From contig OV050030.1 of assembly GCA_920105625.2 (NCBI GenBank), positions 320,344,368 to 320,408,367 of the forward strand: a stretch of 64,000 nucleotides of DNA. Direction: 5' to 3'. The translations under genes and the position numbers were made by a program. The stretch's first letter is position 1. Each line of letters starts with the position of its first letter. Shown in pieces: positions 21,010 through 30,717 of the stretch. Source of the DNA: Clusia tigrina. Lineage: Eukaryota; Arthropoda; Insecta; Diptera; Clusiidae. Below the pieces are notes generated by a model, which was not told the origin of the DNA, did no database searches, and was given only the letters and a program-made list of their open reading frames with translations.

Positions 21010-21880
21010 GTGTCAGATGTAAACATAATAGGGCAGAGCTGCAGCAAACACGGCGGTGTAACAGAAAGAATTTTTGCACACGCAGATAGAAATCTTCCAG
21101 ATGATGATGCAACAAATGAACGCCAGAAAGTATTTGTAAGAATGATGCTCAGATACCATTCCCATGGCCTTTACAAATATGTGCAAATCTGAAAGATAAT
21201 TTCGAGTTGTTCAAATCAAATTGGAATACATACGCTCAGGCAACAGGCATGGTGAAATGGTCTGCGGAAAATGGATCGAAGAAGGTAAATATATTGTGGT
21301 CAATGGTTGGCAACGAACCAAAGCTTAAGTTTAATAATTTAGTTGTTGGCGATAATGATAAAGTTTCAGCTGAGACATTTGCTCAAAAGGATAGACTCAT
21401 GTGTTACTGTCAGTAATCATATACTATTCGAAAGATGGTCTTTCCATACGTGCAACCAAATAGATTAAGAGCCTTTTGATGACTTTTGGCAAAGATTAAG
21501 TAAAATAGCAGATAATTGTAACTTTGACGGAATCCATCAAAGGGCAATAAAGGAAGCTCCGTGATAGAATCATTTTTGGTATGAGCGATGAGGCTTAAAA
21601 AATCATCAATCAAGATCCCGCCAAGTTGACCCTCGATGATGTGATTAGAAAATGTAAAATTAATGAATCAACTGAAGAAAGATATAATACTTTGACAAGT
21701 GAAAAATCGGTAAACAAACTGATGTCAAAAGAGAAGAGATATGAAAAAAATATACAAATTTTGCGGTGGCTAACATAGCTTCATAAGTGGTAGTTGCCCT
21801 GCTTTGAATAAAGAATAGAAAAAGGGTCATTTTGCCAAATGCTGTTATTCAAAGATAAAATCTGATAAACCAAATAAGCT
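21010..21880 (+). pseudogene. Mag-like gag
   Basis: Capsid-like segments: FELFKSNWNTYAQATGMVKW (21207 on), NILWSMVGNEPKLKFNN, then EPFDDFWQRLSKIADNCNFD (about 21470-21530), LDDVIRKCKINESTEE (about 21640) and a decayed nucleocapsid with FCGG and GHFAKCC-like residues near 21760-21850. Stops and frameshifts throughout. The usual role is RNA packaging. Confidence 0.7.
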
Positions 21881-21888
21881 GCTTTCTG

Positions 21889-22125
21889 TTGGCAGAAACT
21901 ACGAGAGTGACACTTAGTCTAAGTTCAAAAGCAAAATTGGAATTTAAAATTACCAATGAGTGGAAGAGCTATGAATATGACACGGATAGTGGTGCCGACA
22001 TATTAATTGTTGACATAGAGGACCTAAGTCATTTGCTGAATGGTAAAAACCCAAGCTCGGAGCCACCTCATTGCAAATTAAAAGCTTTTGGTGGAGCTCA
22101 GATTAAGGTCAATGGTCTTGATTAA
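21889..22125 (+). pseudogene. Mag-like protease
   Basis: YDTDSGADILIVDIEDL corresponds to the DTGSDADILP-type active site; here DTDSG indicates an altered triad. LKAFGGAQIKVNGLD follows. Frame closed at 22125. Confidence 0.65.
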
Positions 22126-22209
22126 ATGTCGTCATAAAGGAAAAATACAACATTATATTCCAATAATGTTGAAGTTGAACATGGGTTCCTGCTTTCAGTA
22201 AATGCTTGC

Positions 22210-22680
22210 TTGACACTGGGGTTGATAAAGTACTGCCGACTAGTGTCTGCTTCAAAGTTTGGTTCTGACAGAGTCAATTTTGAAGTCAACACTCTTAAAT
22301 TAGATGCAGAGAGAATAGTTAATCAGTTTAAGGATGTTTTCGAAGGTTATGGAAAACTTCCGGGCTATGTTGGTTTAGAATTTGATTCTTTAGTTATGCC
22401 AGTTATTCAGAAACCAAGACGCATTCTAGTGGCTTTAAGCCAAAAATTTTAAGTTGAACTGGATAATTTTGTTAAAGAAGACATTGTTGCCAAAGTGAAC
22501 TCTCATACTGATTGGGTTAGCAACGTTTTGCTTGTTCAAAACCCATCATTTTGAATTTGCATTGACCCTATACCAATTAATAAGGATTTGAAAAGGCCGA
22601 ACTTGCAATTTGCAACAATAGACGAAATCTTACCAGAACTTGGTAACGCAAAGTATTTTCGATCATTGACACTCAATAAT
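22210..22680 (+). pseudogene. Mag-like RT N-terminal part
   Basis: IVNQFKDVFEGYGKLPGYVG, MPVIQKPRRILVAL, then VELDNFVKEDIVAKVNSHTD, CIDPIPINKDLKRPN and TIDEILPELGNAKYF. This is the start of RT up to the residue block just before the first catalytic Asp, after which the sequence jumps to integrase. Confidence 0.72.
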
Positions 22681-22689
22681 AAATATTTT

Positions 22690-23367
22690 AAAAGAGCAGT
22701 TTGTTAGATACGGTGTGCCAGAAAAGATAAGATTTCTGACAACGGTACAAATATTGTTTGTGCTGATATGAAACAGTTTGCAACAAAATATGGCTTCAAA
22801 CACACAAGCGCATCACCCTATCACCATCAAGGAAATGGTAAGGCAGAATCGGCAGATAAAATTGCAAAGAAGATAATTATTAAAGCTGACGAAGGGAACG
22901 AGGATATGTGGTGGTCTCTACTACATTGGCGAAATTCACCAAACAAGATAGGAAACAGCCCAGTACAAAGACTGATGTATAAAAAAGCAAGATGCGGCTT
23001 GCCAGCAATTCCCAGTAATTTTGATCCAAAGATAATAGAAAATGTTCCAGAAAAAAATTATATAGAAAGGAAAAAGGGCAAGTACTACTATGACAAGAAG
23101 ACGAAAGAATTACCAGATCTTGATATTAGACAAGAAGTCTTAATGCATATAAGGCCTGATAAGCTATGGTCTAAAGGTATATTAACAGACCAAGTATCCA
23201 GTCGGTCATATGTGATTGATGTCAACAAGACCACTTACAGAAGAGACCGCGTGAACATAAAGGAAACATTATCAGCAACTAAGCAAGGAGAACTTAACAT
23301 AATCAAAAGAAACTTGCATTTTTTCTTTAAATGGATAACAGAATATTTGCAAAGTACTCCCAAGTAG
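22690..23367 (+). pseudogene. Mag-like integrase C-terminal part
   Basis: Long open frame of 199 codons from 22768, preceded by SDNGTNIVCADM in a shifted frame (second catalytic Asp). YGFKHTSASPYHHQGNGKAE holds the third catalytic residue, Glu. RNSPNKIGNSPVQRLMYKKA and the C-terminal barrel (VLMHIRPDKLWSKGILTDQV, SYVIDVNKTTYRRDRVNIKE) follow. Typical of the K02A2.6-like gypsy integrases of insects. Confidence 0.78.
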
Positions 23368-23504
23368 ATGCAACTGCCAATTACTCATTATATTAATTTC
23401 CTGAAGTTCAAAAATGAATTTTCCCATTATAGTTAAAAATATTTTCTGATTGGCAAACAGAAGGGGCATCTTTTTTCAGTTTTTCTTACACATTTCATTG
23501 TTTT

Positions 23505-23518
23505 AAATGCCATTACAT
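23505..23518 (+). repeat. Left target-site duplication of the LINE
   Basis: AAATGCCATTACAT, repeated exactly at 24316-24329. Confidence 0.85.
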
Positions 23519-24315
23519 GGAGGTCTGGCTAGCTAACTGGAGAATTAAAGTCAACGAATCCAAATGTGCTCATGTCACGTTCACTCTGAGAGTGGGAACA
23601 TGCCGTTCTCTAAAAATAAACGGACAATCCATCCCACAGACCGAAAACATTAAGTACGTAGGCATTCATCTTGACCGGAGGCTCACATGGGGTAAACATA
23701 TAGAAGCTAAAAAAACTGAAATAAAACTAAAAATCAATCAACTTCACTGGCTTGTAAGCAAAAAGTCAAAACTATCCCTATCTTACAAAATCTATACAAA
23801 GCCGCTGTAAAGCCAATATGGACCTACGGAATCCAGCTGTGGGGAACCGCATCGCCATCTAATATTGTTAAACTCTAATGTAGCCAATCAAAATGCCTTA
23901 GGACAATTACAGGTGCACCCTGGCACTTAAAAAATGAGAATATCCACAGAGATTTAAACGTATCTACAATAACAGAAGAAATAAAAAAATGCTGCAGAAG
24001 TTACTCACAGAAGCTGAAACTACACCCGAACACCTTAGCAAGGGAACTATTGTCAAACAAAGGTCACGAACGATTAAAAAGGAAAGATACCATTAACCTA
24101 CTACAATAGAAATTAACTATGTATATATAATCTCAACTGTACTGTATAATGTAATGTATGCTTAATAATCCTATGCTAATTCATGTTATGTTCGGACCAT
24201 TGGCGAAGAACATATTAATTTTAAATTAGTTCTTAAGATTCGAAAAGTTATTGTTTCTTATATTCTAAGAAAGATTCAATAAATAATATATATGAAAATA
24301 AAAAAATAAAAAATA
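23519..24315 (+). mobile_element. 5'-truncated jockey-type LINE with target-site duplication
   Basis: 797-bp insertion. It opens in the RT thumb: EVWLANWRIKVNESKCAHVT, VGIHLDRRLTWGKHIEAKK, WTYGIQLWGTAS, LRTITGAPWHLKNENIHRDL, and closes with an A-rich tail of TAAAA units. A one-base loss near 23790 and a stop near 23876 break the frame. It is flanked by 14-bp direct repeats. The protein is nearly identical to the end of the LINE at 29669-32936, so both belong to one family. Confidence 0.85.
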
Positions 24316-24329
24316 AAATGCCATTACAT
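24316..24329 (+). repeat. Right target-site duplication of the LINE
   Basis: AAATGCCATTACAT directly after the A-rich tail. Confidence 0.85.
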
Positions 24330-25264
24330 TACGAGAAAACTTAGAAAAACTCTTAAACCGTTTTGCAATTATTTCGATAGCCGCTGATGTATCGAAAAGC
24401 GTTTCGAATCTTTGGATTCGATTGGTTACTCGCTATCGTATGTTGTGAGTCAGAATCAATCTACCTGCGTGTAGTCGACTCACAGCACCCAGTCCAAACA
24501 GATACTACACATTTAGTGTAGTTAACATTTAAGTTATATTCACGCACATGCTTTTAGAGTGCGGTGATTATTGTTCCAACTATTATGTAAACTTTTAAGG
24601 TATTACAGTTCCGCTTTTGGGTTGATATTGGCCTATAGAATGCACCATCGACATTCTTATATTGAGTAGGTTAGTTGGCTTGACCGACTGACACCGATGT
24701 TCTATGATATTAAGAATACTGTCTCTTGAATTTTACAACCAGAATATACACGGCGGTTTACTTTGTCAGCTAGAATCGCCTGTTTAGGAACCGCCAGCTC
24801 AGAAACTGCAATTGGCGCATAAATGCTTAGTTAATAATTTGCATATTTTGCAATATTCAATTTTCACGATTTTGATGGAGAAAAGCGGTGGAGAAGTCGT
24901 CATTACGATTGCCTTCTTCGGAAAAAAATTATTGCAAAACAGGAAAATGCAATAAGATTAAATAAATAATTTGTATTTGGAGTTGTGCATCTAATTAAGT
25001 ATAATTTCTTTATTTGAGCAATTGAATATATTTTGTTTTCTCTTCGGCATTACATTATAGTTGCTTTTCTACTTTAATTATACACAATTAAAATACTCTT
25101 AGTACGTTGCGCATACGTTTCGGGGTAATGGATTCAAATTTCCGGGAATGAATCATGTAATTTTGGATTTTGTAAGTATACCTTTATACTTACATTATTA
25201 CGCGTTTTAGTTTGGGAAGGAACATTATTTTTACAATTAATGAGGCTAGTTTAATTTATATTAA

Positions 25265-25295
<31 letters not shown>

Positions 25296-25728
25296 ATTAA
25301 ATATATATTAAAATAAAAAAATCAGTAAGAATATTAGTTGGATGAAACCGGCATGTTGAATTTTTATTCTAAACTTTTTGAGTTTATGAATTGATTTGGC
25401 TTGTAGGGGGATAAATTTTTATTAATAATTAAGAAATGAATGTTACACTGGATTAGATTACCTAAGGATTATTGGTGGAATAGCGACCGGATAAATCAAG
25501 ATTAAATTATTTTAAGTTTAAATAAAAAAAAAATTTTTGTTAAACTCCAGTTTTATTTGCTTTCTACCCCTTGGGGCAATAATCAAATTAAATAACAATA
25601 TTAAACAACTACCTAAATAAATACACAAAGTAATTTTTTAAATAGTTATTTAAATCAACATGAGGAAGAGGGGCCAGTGCTAATCTCCCATAAGGTTAGT
25701 TCAGAATTATTGCATTAGAAAATTATTA
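24330..25728. other. Unassigned AT-rich stretch
   Basis: No gene supported. A GC-mixed block at 24440-24800, beginning TGTTGTGAGTCAG at 24443, looks LTR-like but has no recognisable partner. An (AT)n run lies at 25265-25289. The rest is AT-rich. Confidence 0.4.
25265..25289. repeat. (AT)n microsatellite
   Basis: 25 bases of alternating A and T. Confidence 0.9.
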
Positions 25729-26514
25729 TTATAAATTGAGTGGTGTTGCTCGCTTCAGTCGCCGTGTTGTGCCTGTCCTCTCCAGAAGATTTGAAGCTAG
25801 TATATTAGGATGCTTACTTAGTCGTTCCAGGTATTTAATGCTGTATCTTGATATTTCCTCATCGACAGTAGTGATGTTTAGGTCGTGACATATTATATCG
25901 TACTTGACGAACCATGGCGCCTTTACTATCATGCGTAATACTTTTGATATAGATGATATAGATGATGAATATGAATGAATATGATGAATAGTTTTTGCCA
26001 CTGAACCCCATAGCTGTATACCATACGTCCATATGGGTTTTAGGATTGTGTTATAAACGACCAGTTTATTGTCAAGCGATAATTGGGATTTATACCCCAA
26101 GAGCCAATATAAGGAAGTAAGCTTGATTCCATGTTGCTTCTGCCATGTCAGACGTTGATCGTGATGTAGCCCTAAATATTTGACGTCTTCGGATTGGGGC
26201 AGTTGACAATTATTTAGTATCACTGATGGACAAGTTTTCCGTTTTGAGCTGAAGGTTACTTGCACAGACTTAGTTGCATTCACCTTAATCCTCCATTTAT
26301 TTAGCCATATTTGGAGCTTATCCAAGCTTTCTTGGAGATAATTTGTAGCGATTATGTTGTTGCTGCTTGTAGGCATTATGACAGTATTATCCGCGTAGGT
26401 TGCGATTTTTGTATTCTCCGTCACTGGAAGGTCAGCCGTGTAGATAGTGTAGAGCACAGGATGTAGAATACTGCCTTTTGGTACACCCGCCTTTATATAG
26501 AACAGTTGCAACAT
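25729..26514 (-). pseudogene. Jockey-type LINE ORF2, 3' part
   Basis: 261 codons remain open. GVPKGSILHPVLYTIYTADL and ATYADNTVIMPTSS show a catalytic pair Asp-Asn in place of Asp-Asp, and PKGS for PQGS. Then LNKWRIKVNATKSVQVTFSS, YLGLHHDQRLTW, LKPIWTYGIQLWGSV, VLRMIVKAPWFVKYDIICHD and RRLKRATPLNL, the usual jockey C-terminus. The frame is open but the polymerase would be dead. The 5' end stops abruptly at 26514. Confidence 0.8.
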
Positions 26515-27039
26515 TTTCTGTTATCTGTGTTTCTTCGCATTTTCGGCCTAATCGGGAGTTCCGCGTTGAAAATAATTCGCCTCGCACTTTTTCGCCCGAA
26601 ATATAAATTCCTTTTAAATATTTCGCCCGAATAAAATTTCACTTCCAGTCAGTCAAGCGGATTCGAAGGAAATCATTTTAAATTTTGACAGCTATCAATA
26701 AAAATGTAAAAGTATTAAATATTTAATAAAAATTCAAAATACTGATATTCTAAAGCATAAAGATAAAAAGTTTTTAAAAATATGCATGGTATAACGCTAC
26801 GACTTTTGTTGTGAAGAAAAGGAACTTACTCTTACAGTTCGAAGGCATTTAAGGGACCATTCCAATCCTTTGGAGATACGCGAACCATTGTAAGATTAAA
26901 CAACTTTTCTAGAAAAACATTTTTAATAAATGTGGATTTTTCTTAACAAACCGTCGCTTAAGTATCTATTGAATTTGTCTTCCTCCTCTTTGCCATCGTC
27001 ACAACAACCATTTGGAATTCCTCAGCGGTGGTTTGCTTT
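26515..27039. other. Left part of a possible DNA-transposon remnant
   Basis: No gene. It contains TTCGCCCGAA at 26591-26600 and 26622-26631 and GC-richer TCGGCCTAATCGGGAG at about 26544. Minus-strand reading holds a few codons that may continue the Myb/SANT-like protein at 27088. Confidence 0.4.
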
Positions 27040-27549
27040 TTGTTGCTGAGGTCGGATACCAAAAACAAGTAGGTAAAGACCATGAAGTTGGTTTCGGTCC
27101 ACCTCCCTTTTCTCCGTCATGAATTTTATTTAAAGTAGCATTATTTCGAGCATAGCGCTTTTCGTTGTTCCAAACCTAATTAGAAACTAATCGTTTATAA
27201 AGGGTAACATATAGGATTAACCCATCTTTTACCTTCTTCCACTCACATTGGCTTGTAACAGGCGGGCCCACACTGTTCAACTCCAAACTGAGGTGCTTCC
27301 AGAACTCTGTACCTTTTAACGGCTTTGTTTTATAAATCCTTCCACAATATAAGTCCTTTCCTGCATTCTAGTTAGTAGCAGATCCTTTTAAAGTTTATTT
27401 GTTGTTTTACTCCTGAAATAAAAGCAAAAACAATTTTAATTTCCCCTTTTTTGCATTAAAATAAAAAACTTACGCTACGATGCTTTCTCGTGCGCCTACA
27501 AAAAATCAGTGAAAACTTTCACGATTAATAGCGAAACATTTCGCCCGAA
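26591..27549. repeat. Three copies of palindromic-like decamer TTCGCCCGAA
   Basis: Exact copies at 26591-26600, 26622-26631 and 27540-27549, flanking the Myb/SANT remnant on both sides. Half-sites (ACCCGAAA, TTCGGGCA) occur at about 27598, 27748 and 27768. Confidence 0.7.
27088..27318 (-). pseudogene. Myb/SANT-like DNA-binding domain remnant with intron
   Basis: Exon 1 (27318-27233): KGTEFWKHLSLELNSVGPPV, then CEWKK. Intron 27232-27176 (57 bp, GT...AG). Exon 2 (27175-27088): VWNNEKRYARNNATLNKIHD, then GGGPKP. The WK(K)VW-x-GGGP pattern matches insect Myb/SANT-like proteins often tied to PIF/Harbinger transposons, where it binds element ends. Surrounding sequence has lost the rest of the gene. 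Confidence 0.55.
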
Positions 27550-27853
27550 AAAACTGTTGCCGATAAGTGAAGTTTTTTTCGAACATGCGAAATCTTATAC
27601 CCGAAACTCACGATAGGAGGGAAAATGTTTCCATATATGTTCTATAATTAAAGATTTTTTATATATATAATTGTCATATTTGTTTTTACTTTTATTTATT
27701 ATTACAAAGTTACATAAGTTATTTTCTAGGTAATTTCAGAGGATTAAAAATTCGGGCAACTTTTGTACCCGAAAAGACAGCACTTCTTAGCGTATTTTTC
27801 CGCGCTAAATTCAAATCCGAACCCAGATTATCGCTAGGGCTTCAGAATTTTGC
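27420..27853. other. Non-coding right flank of the Myb/SANT remnant
   Basis: AT-rich, with one TTCGCCCGAA and several half-sites. No gene seen. Confidence 0.4.
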
Positions 27854-28948
27854 ATGTTGGCAGCATTGTGCTGTCAGCTAGCAGAAGCAGTATCAGTTCA
27901 CTACAATTTGACACAAAATGTATTTGTAACAGAAAAATTACATATAAAAAAGTCGAAAAAATCGGGCAAAGTCAAGACGAACTATTTTTGTTACGTTTGC
28001 GGTTGTTATATTGTTGCAAACCATGGCAATATTATAACAGATTCGCTAGAAACTGCGCATATGTACTATTTTGGTTTCACTGTGAGGTATTAAGAGAAGC
28101 CGTGACCGCCTAATTTGTTTTGTAATGCGTGCAAAACAAAGTTATACAGATGGTCGATGGGCGAGGAAATGTATTTGCCGTTCAAAACCCCAAATTCTGT
28201 GGAGACAATCACACCAATGACTGTTATTTTTGTTCCACGAATGCCTTTGGTATTCGTATAAGAACTCTACGAAACATAAAGTATGCAGATGTTTCATCAG
28301 CATCGAAACCAGTTTAATGTTTACACAATGAACCATAACCGAAGTGTCCAGGAGTCAGAGATGTGGAAGATTCTGATCCCAATACGAGCAGTGGCAGCGA
28401 AATGGTGTTCAACGAAAAACGTTTAGTAACACAGGCTGAACTGAATGACTTGGTCCGCGATTTGCATTTATCCAAAGGAAATGCGGAAATACTGGGATCA
28501 CGTTTGCAAAGGTGGAAATTTCTCTCGAGCGAAACTAAAGTCACTCATTTTAGAGAAAGGAATAAAGTGCTATTGCCATTCTTCGAGAAGACAAATCAAA
28601 TTAGTTTCTGCAAAGACATCAATGGTTTATTTCGGATAATGAATCAACCATATCTATGAATCTGCCGCTCTCTTGCATATTGGATATAAAAAGCCGTCGA
28701 TTCCAATTGCTCATGCCGTCAACACCAAGGAAAGTTACGAATTGATGAAAGAAATTTTGGGATTGATCAAGTACAACGAACGTAAATGGAAAATTTGCGG
28801 CGATCTAAAGGTATTTGATGATTTCGAAGTAGGATATTAATATTAACTAATTGGATACGAATATATTCTAGGTTATTAGGATGTTGATGGGGATACAGAC
28901 CGGCTTCACGAAATACTGTTGCTTTCATTGTCTGTCGGATAGTCGAAC
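27854..28948 (+). pseudogene. Family X copy 2, nearly full-length remnant
   Basis: N-terminal Cys-rich domain: KTNYFCYVCGCYI and FCNACKTKLYRWSMGEEMYL, then after a one-base shift PKFCGDNHTNDCYFCST, giving C-x2-C pairs that could bind zinc. A linker with stops follows (CPGVRDVEDSDPNTSS), then KRLVTQAELNDLVRDLHLSK, GNAEILGSRLQRWKFLSSET, KDINGLFRIMNQPYL, and after a deletion of the LFIDGSK segment SIPIAHAVNTKESY, KWKICGDLK. The intron at 28811-28871 is followed by FTKYCCFHCLSDSR. Function of the family is unknown to me; multi-copy occurrence suggests a mobile origin. Confidence 0.68.
28811..28871 (+). other. 61-bp intron in family X copy 2
   Basis: GTATTTGATG...TTCTAG, same length and position as in copy 1. 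Confidence 0.65.
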
Positions 28949-28950
28949 CC

Positions 28951-29490
28951 CGGGAAGTGCACTTGAAGCAGATATTCAAAAGTGTCTTATATTCATTGTA
29001 TAAGACCCATCTGGTCCTCTGGTTAAAGTAGCAGCACCATTCGATTGTTCCTTGCCTAAAGCTTTATGGAGTCTAGCGCTCTCTGGCTTTCCAACTATGC
29101 TTTCGCAATTTTTCTCCAAGACTCATGCTTGGATCTTTTTAGTTCTTTGTTGTGATTTGTCAGCGCTACCCTATAGTCGTCCCACACATTCGTGTGTTTA
29201 CAACGATTGAACAGTTTTCTTATCTTTTTACGCATATCTGCAAGCTTGCCATTCTACCATGGGACCTTACGAGTCACATTGTGAGTTTTGACCGCAGTGC
29301 TTTCATGATATGCTGAAATTATTATATCATTTTGTCGATACACCGCCTGCTCGAGTTCACCGACAGAACTTATACTTGTAAGCAGCGAATTGGTTCTTGG
29401 TTCTAATAACTCCCAATTTGTTTTTTTTTGTGGATTGAAGACTTCATCTTTAAATGCAGAAATCGAATATCGAATATTTTTCACAATTCA
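28951..29490 (-). pseudogene. LOA/R1-type LINE ORF2 fragment (EN-RT linker)
   Basis: Codons on the minus strand from about 29484 read KDEVFNPQKKTNWELLEPRT, then AVKTHNVTRKVPWWNGKLAD, KIRKLFNRCKHTNVWDDYRV and ELKRSKHESWRKIA. This PWWN...L-x-LR-x-LFN region lies between endonuclease and RT in R1/LOA-like LINEs. Ends at about 28980 without RT. Confidence 0.65.
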
Positions 29491-29668
29491 CATTATTATT
29501 AATAACAAAAATGTTTATTATTATTAACAAAAATAAGCGAAAAGATGCTGCCACTTGGCTTACAGAGTGATTGAGATAATTTATATTAAATTCAAATATT
29601 AAATAGTTGGTATCTTTTAAAATAAGTTACACATAAGTAATAATATAATAAAAGTGCGCAAAATTAGC
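29491..29668. other. AT-rich spacer
   Basis: Contains two near-copies of ATTATTATTAA-TAACAAAAAT. No gene. Confidence 0.6.
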
Positions 29669-30495
29669 ATGTTACGATCCCCCTCGAGGGAGCGCATACC
29701 GTCTCAACAAACGGACGCTCTCTTCGAAGGCATAAAGGAGAAAATACTCAGTGGTACCCAATCATCAGATGTGGACAACTCAAAATCAGTGAATCCCATG
29801 TTTAGCCCACTACAAGCAACTGCGACTTCATTAGTTCGTGAAGCCCGAGCTGGAAGTGCACCTATTAACCAGCCGCAATCACCAACCTTGGTAAATCTAG
29901 CTTGGGCAAACTATCAAAGTACTCAACCCCTGCTTTCTACAAAGTCTGCGTATGAACAGCCACAACAATTAGTAAGCGCCTCCAAACGAAATCAAAGAGG
30001 CACTAAATGAAGTTGGTTATAACACTAAATCGGTATTCAACATAAAAAACCGGAATAATGTACCGTAGCCACTGTTTCGGATCAAACTAGAACTAGAGCT
30101 AAAGAAATTCAAAAATGGAGTATCTCATCCCATTTACAACATGTGCTACCTAATGCACCGAAAAATAACGGTAGAAGAACCCCATAAATGCAAAGGCCCT
30201 GTTCAGTCCACAAATTGCCAAGACTTTGGGCACGTTAAATCATACTGCACTCTACGCAGTGTTTGTTTCCTCTGCGGAGATCTACACACTTCATCCAAGT
30301 GTCCATCTAATAAAATGGATATATCAGTGAAGAAATTCAGAAATTGCGGCGGAAACCACACTGTCAATTATAGAGGTTGCGCCGTGTACAGCACCATGGA
30401 ACAAAAATATTTCAATAACATAGGTCAAAACAGCAACAAAAAGACTTCAGCTTACACTGAGCGATCACTATTTCCTACTACAACCCACTCTGCAT
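29669..30495 (+). pseudogene. Jockey-type LINE ORF1 (nucleic-acid-binding)
   Basis: ATG at 29669. A Ser/Gln/Pro-rich N-terminus (MLRSPSRERIPSQQTDALFE) is followed by a break near 30008. Then EVGYNTKSVFNIKNRNNV, YNMCYLMHRKITVEEPHKCK, and Cys/His knuckles: C-x2-C at QSTNCQDFGHVKSYC, CFLCGDLHTSSKC, and FRNCGGNHTVNYRGC. The first knuckle has lost its first Cys (Ser-Thr-Asn-Cys). The protein normally coats LINE RNA. Confidence 0.75.
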
Positions 30496-30717
30496 GACCA
30501 TTGCAACCTCAACTGGCATCATATGCAAGTATAGTAAGAAATACCACCCAGCTCGAAGCCTCAAATATCCAAGGCCAAACCGACCAACCAAATTCAGACG
30601 AGGACTCACTCAAATCACTTGTCCAAACCATGAACCAGTTCATGGTCTCGATGCAGAATATGATGCAGGAAATGATTAGAAACCAATCCCTTCTACTACA
30701 AATCCTTTTGTCCAAAC

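Larger units (their letters stand above)
21010..23367 (+). mobile_element. Mag-like Ty3/gypsy element, core deleted
   Basis: Internal region of a gypsy element in gag-protease-RT-integrase order, with RT catalytic palm, RNase H and integrase N-terminus lost between about 22680 and 22700. LTRs were not identified at either end. It is AT-rich compared with the G array and broken in every domain but the integrase C-terminal part. Confidence 0.75.

Noticed and set aside
24443..24620. LTR-like block starting TGTTGTGAGTCAG
   Set aside because: No second copy, primer site or polypurine tract found; kept only as an unassigned stretch.
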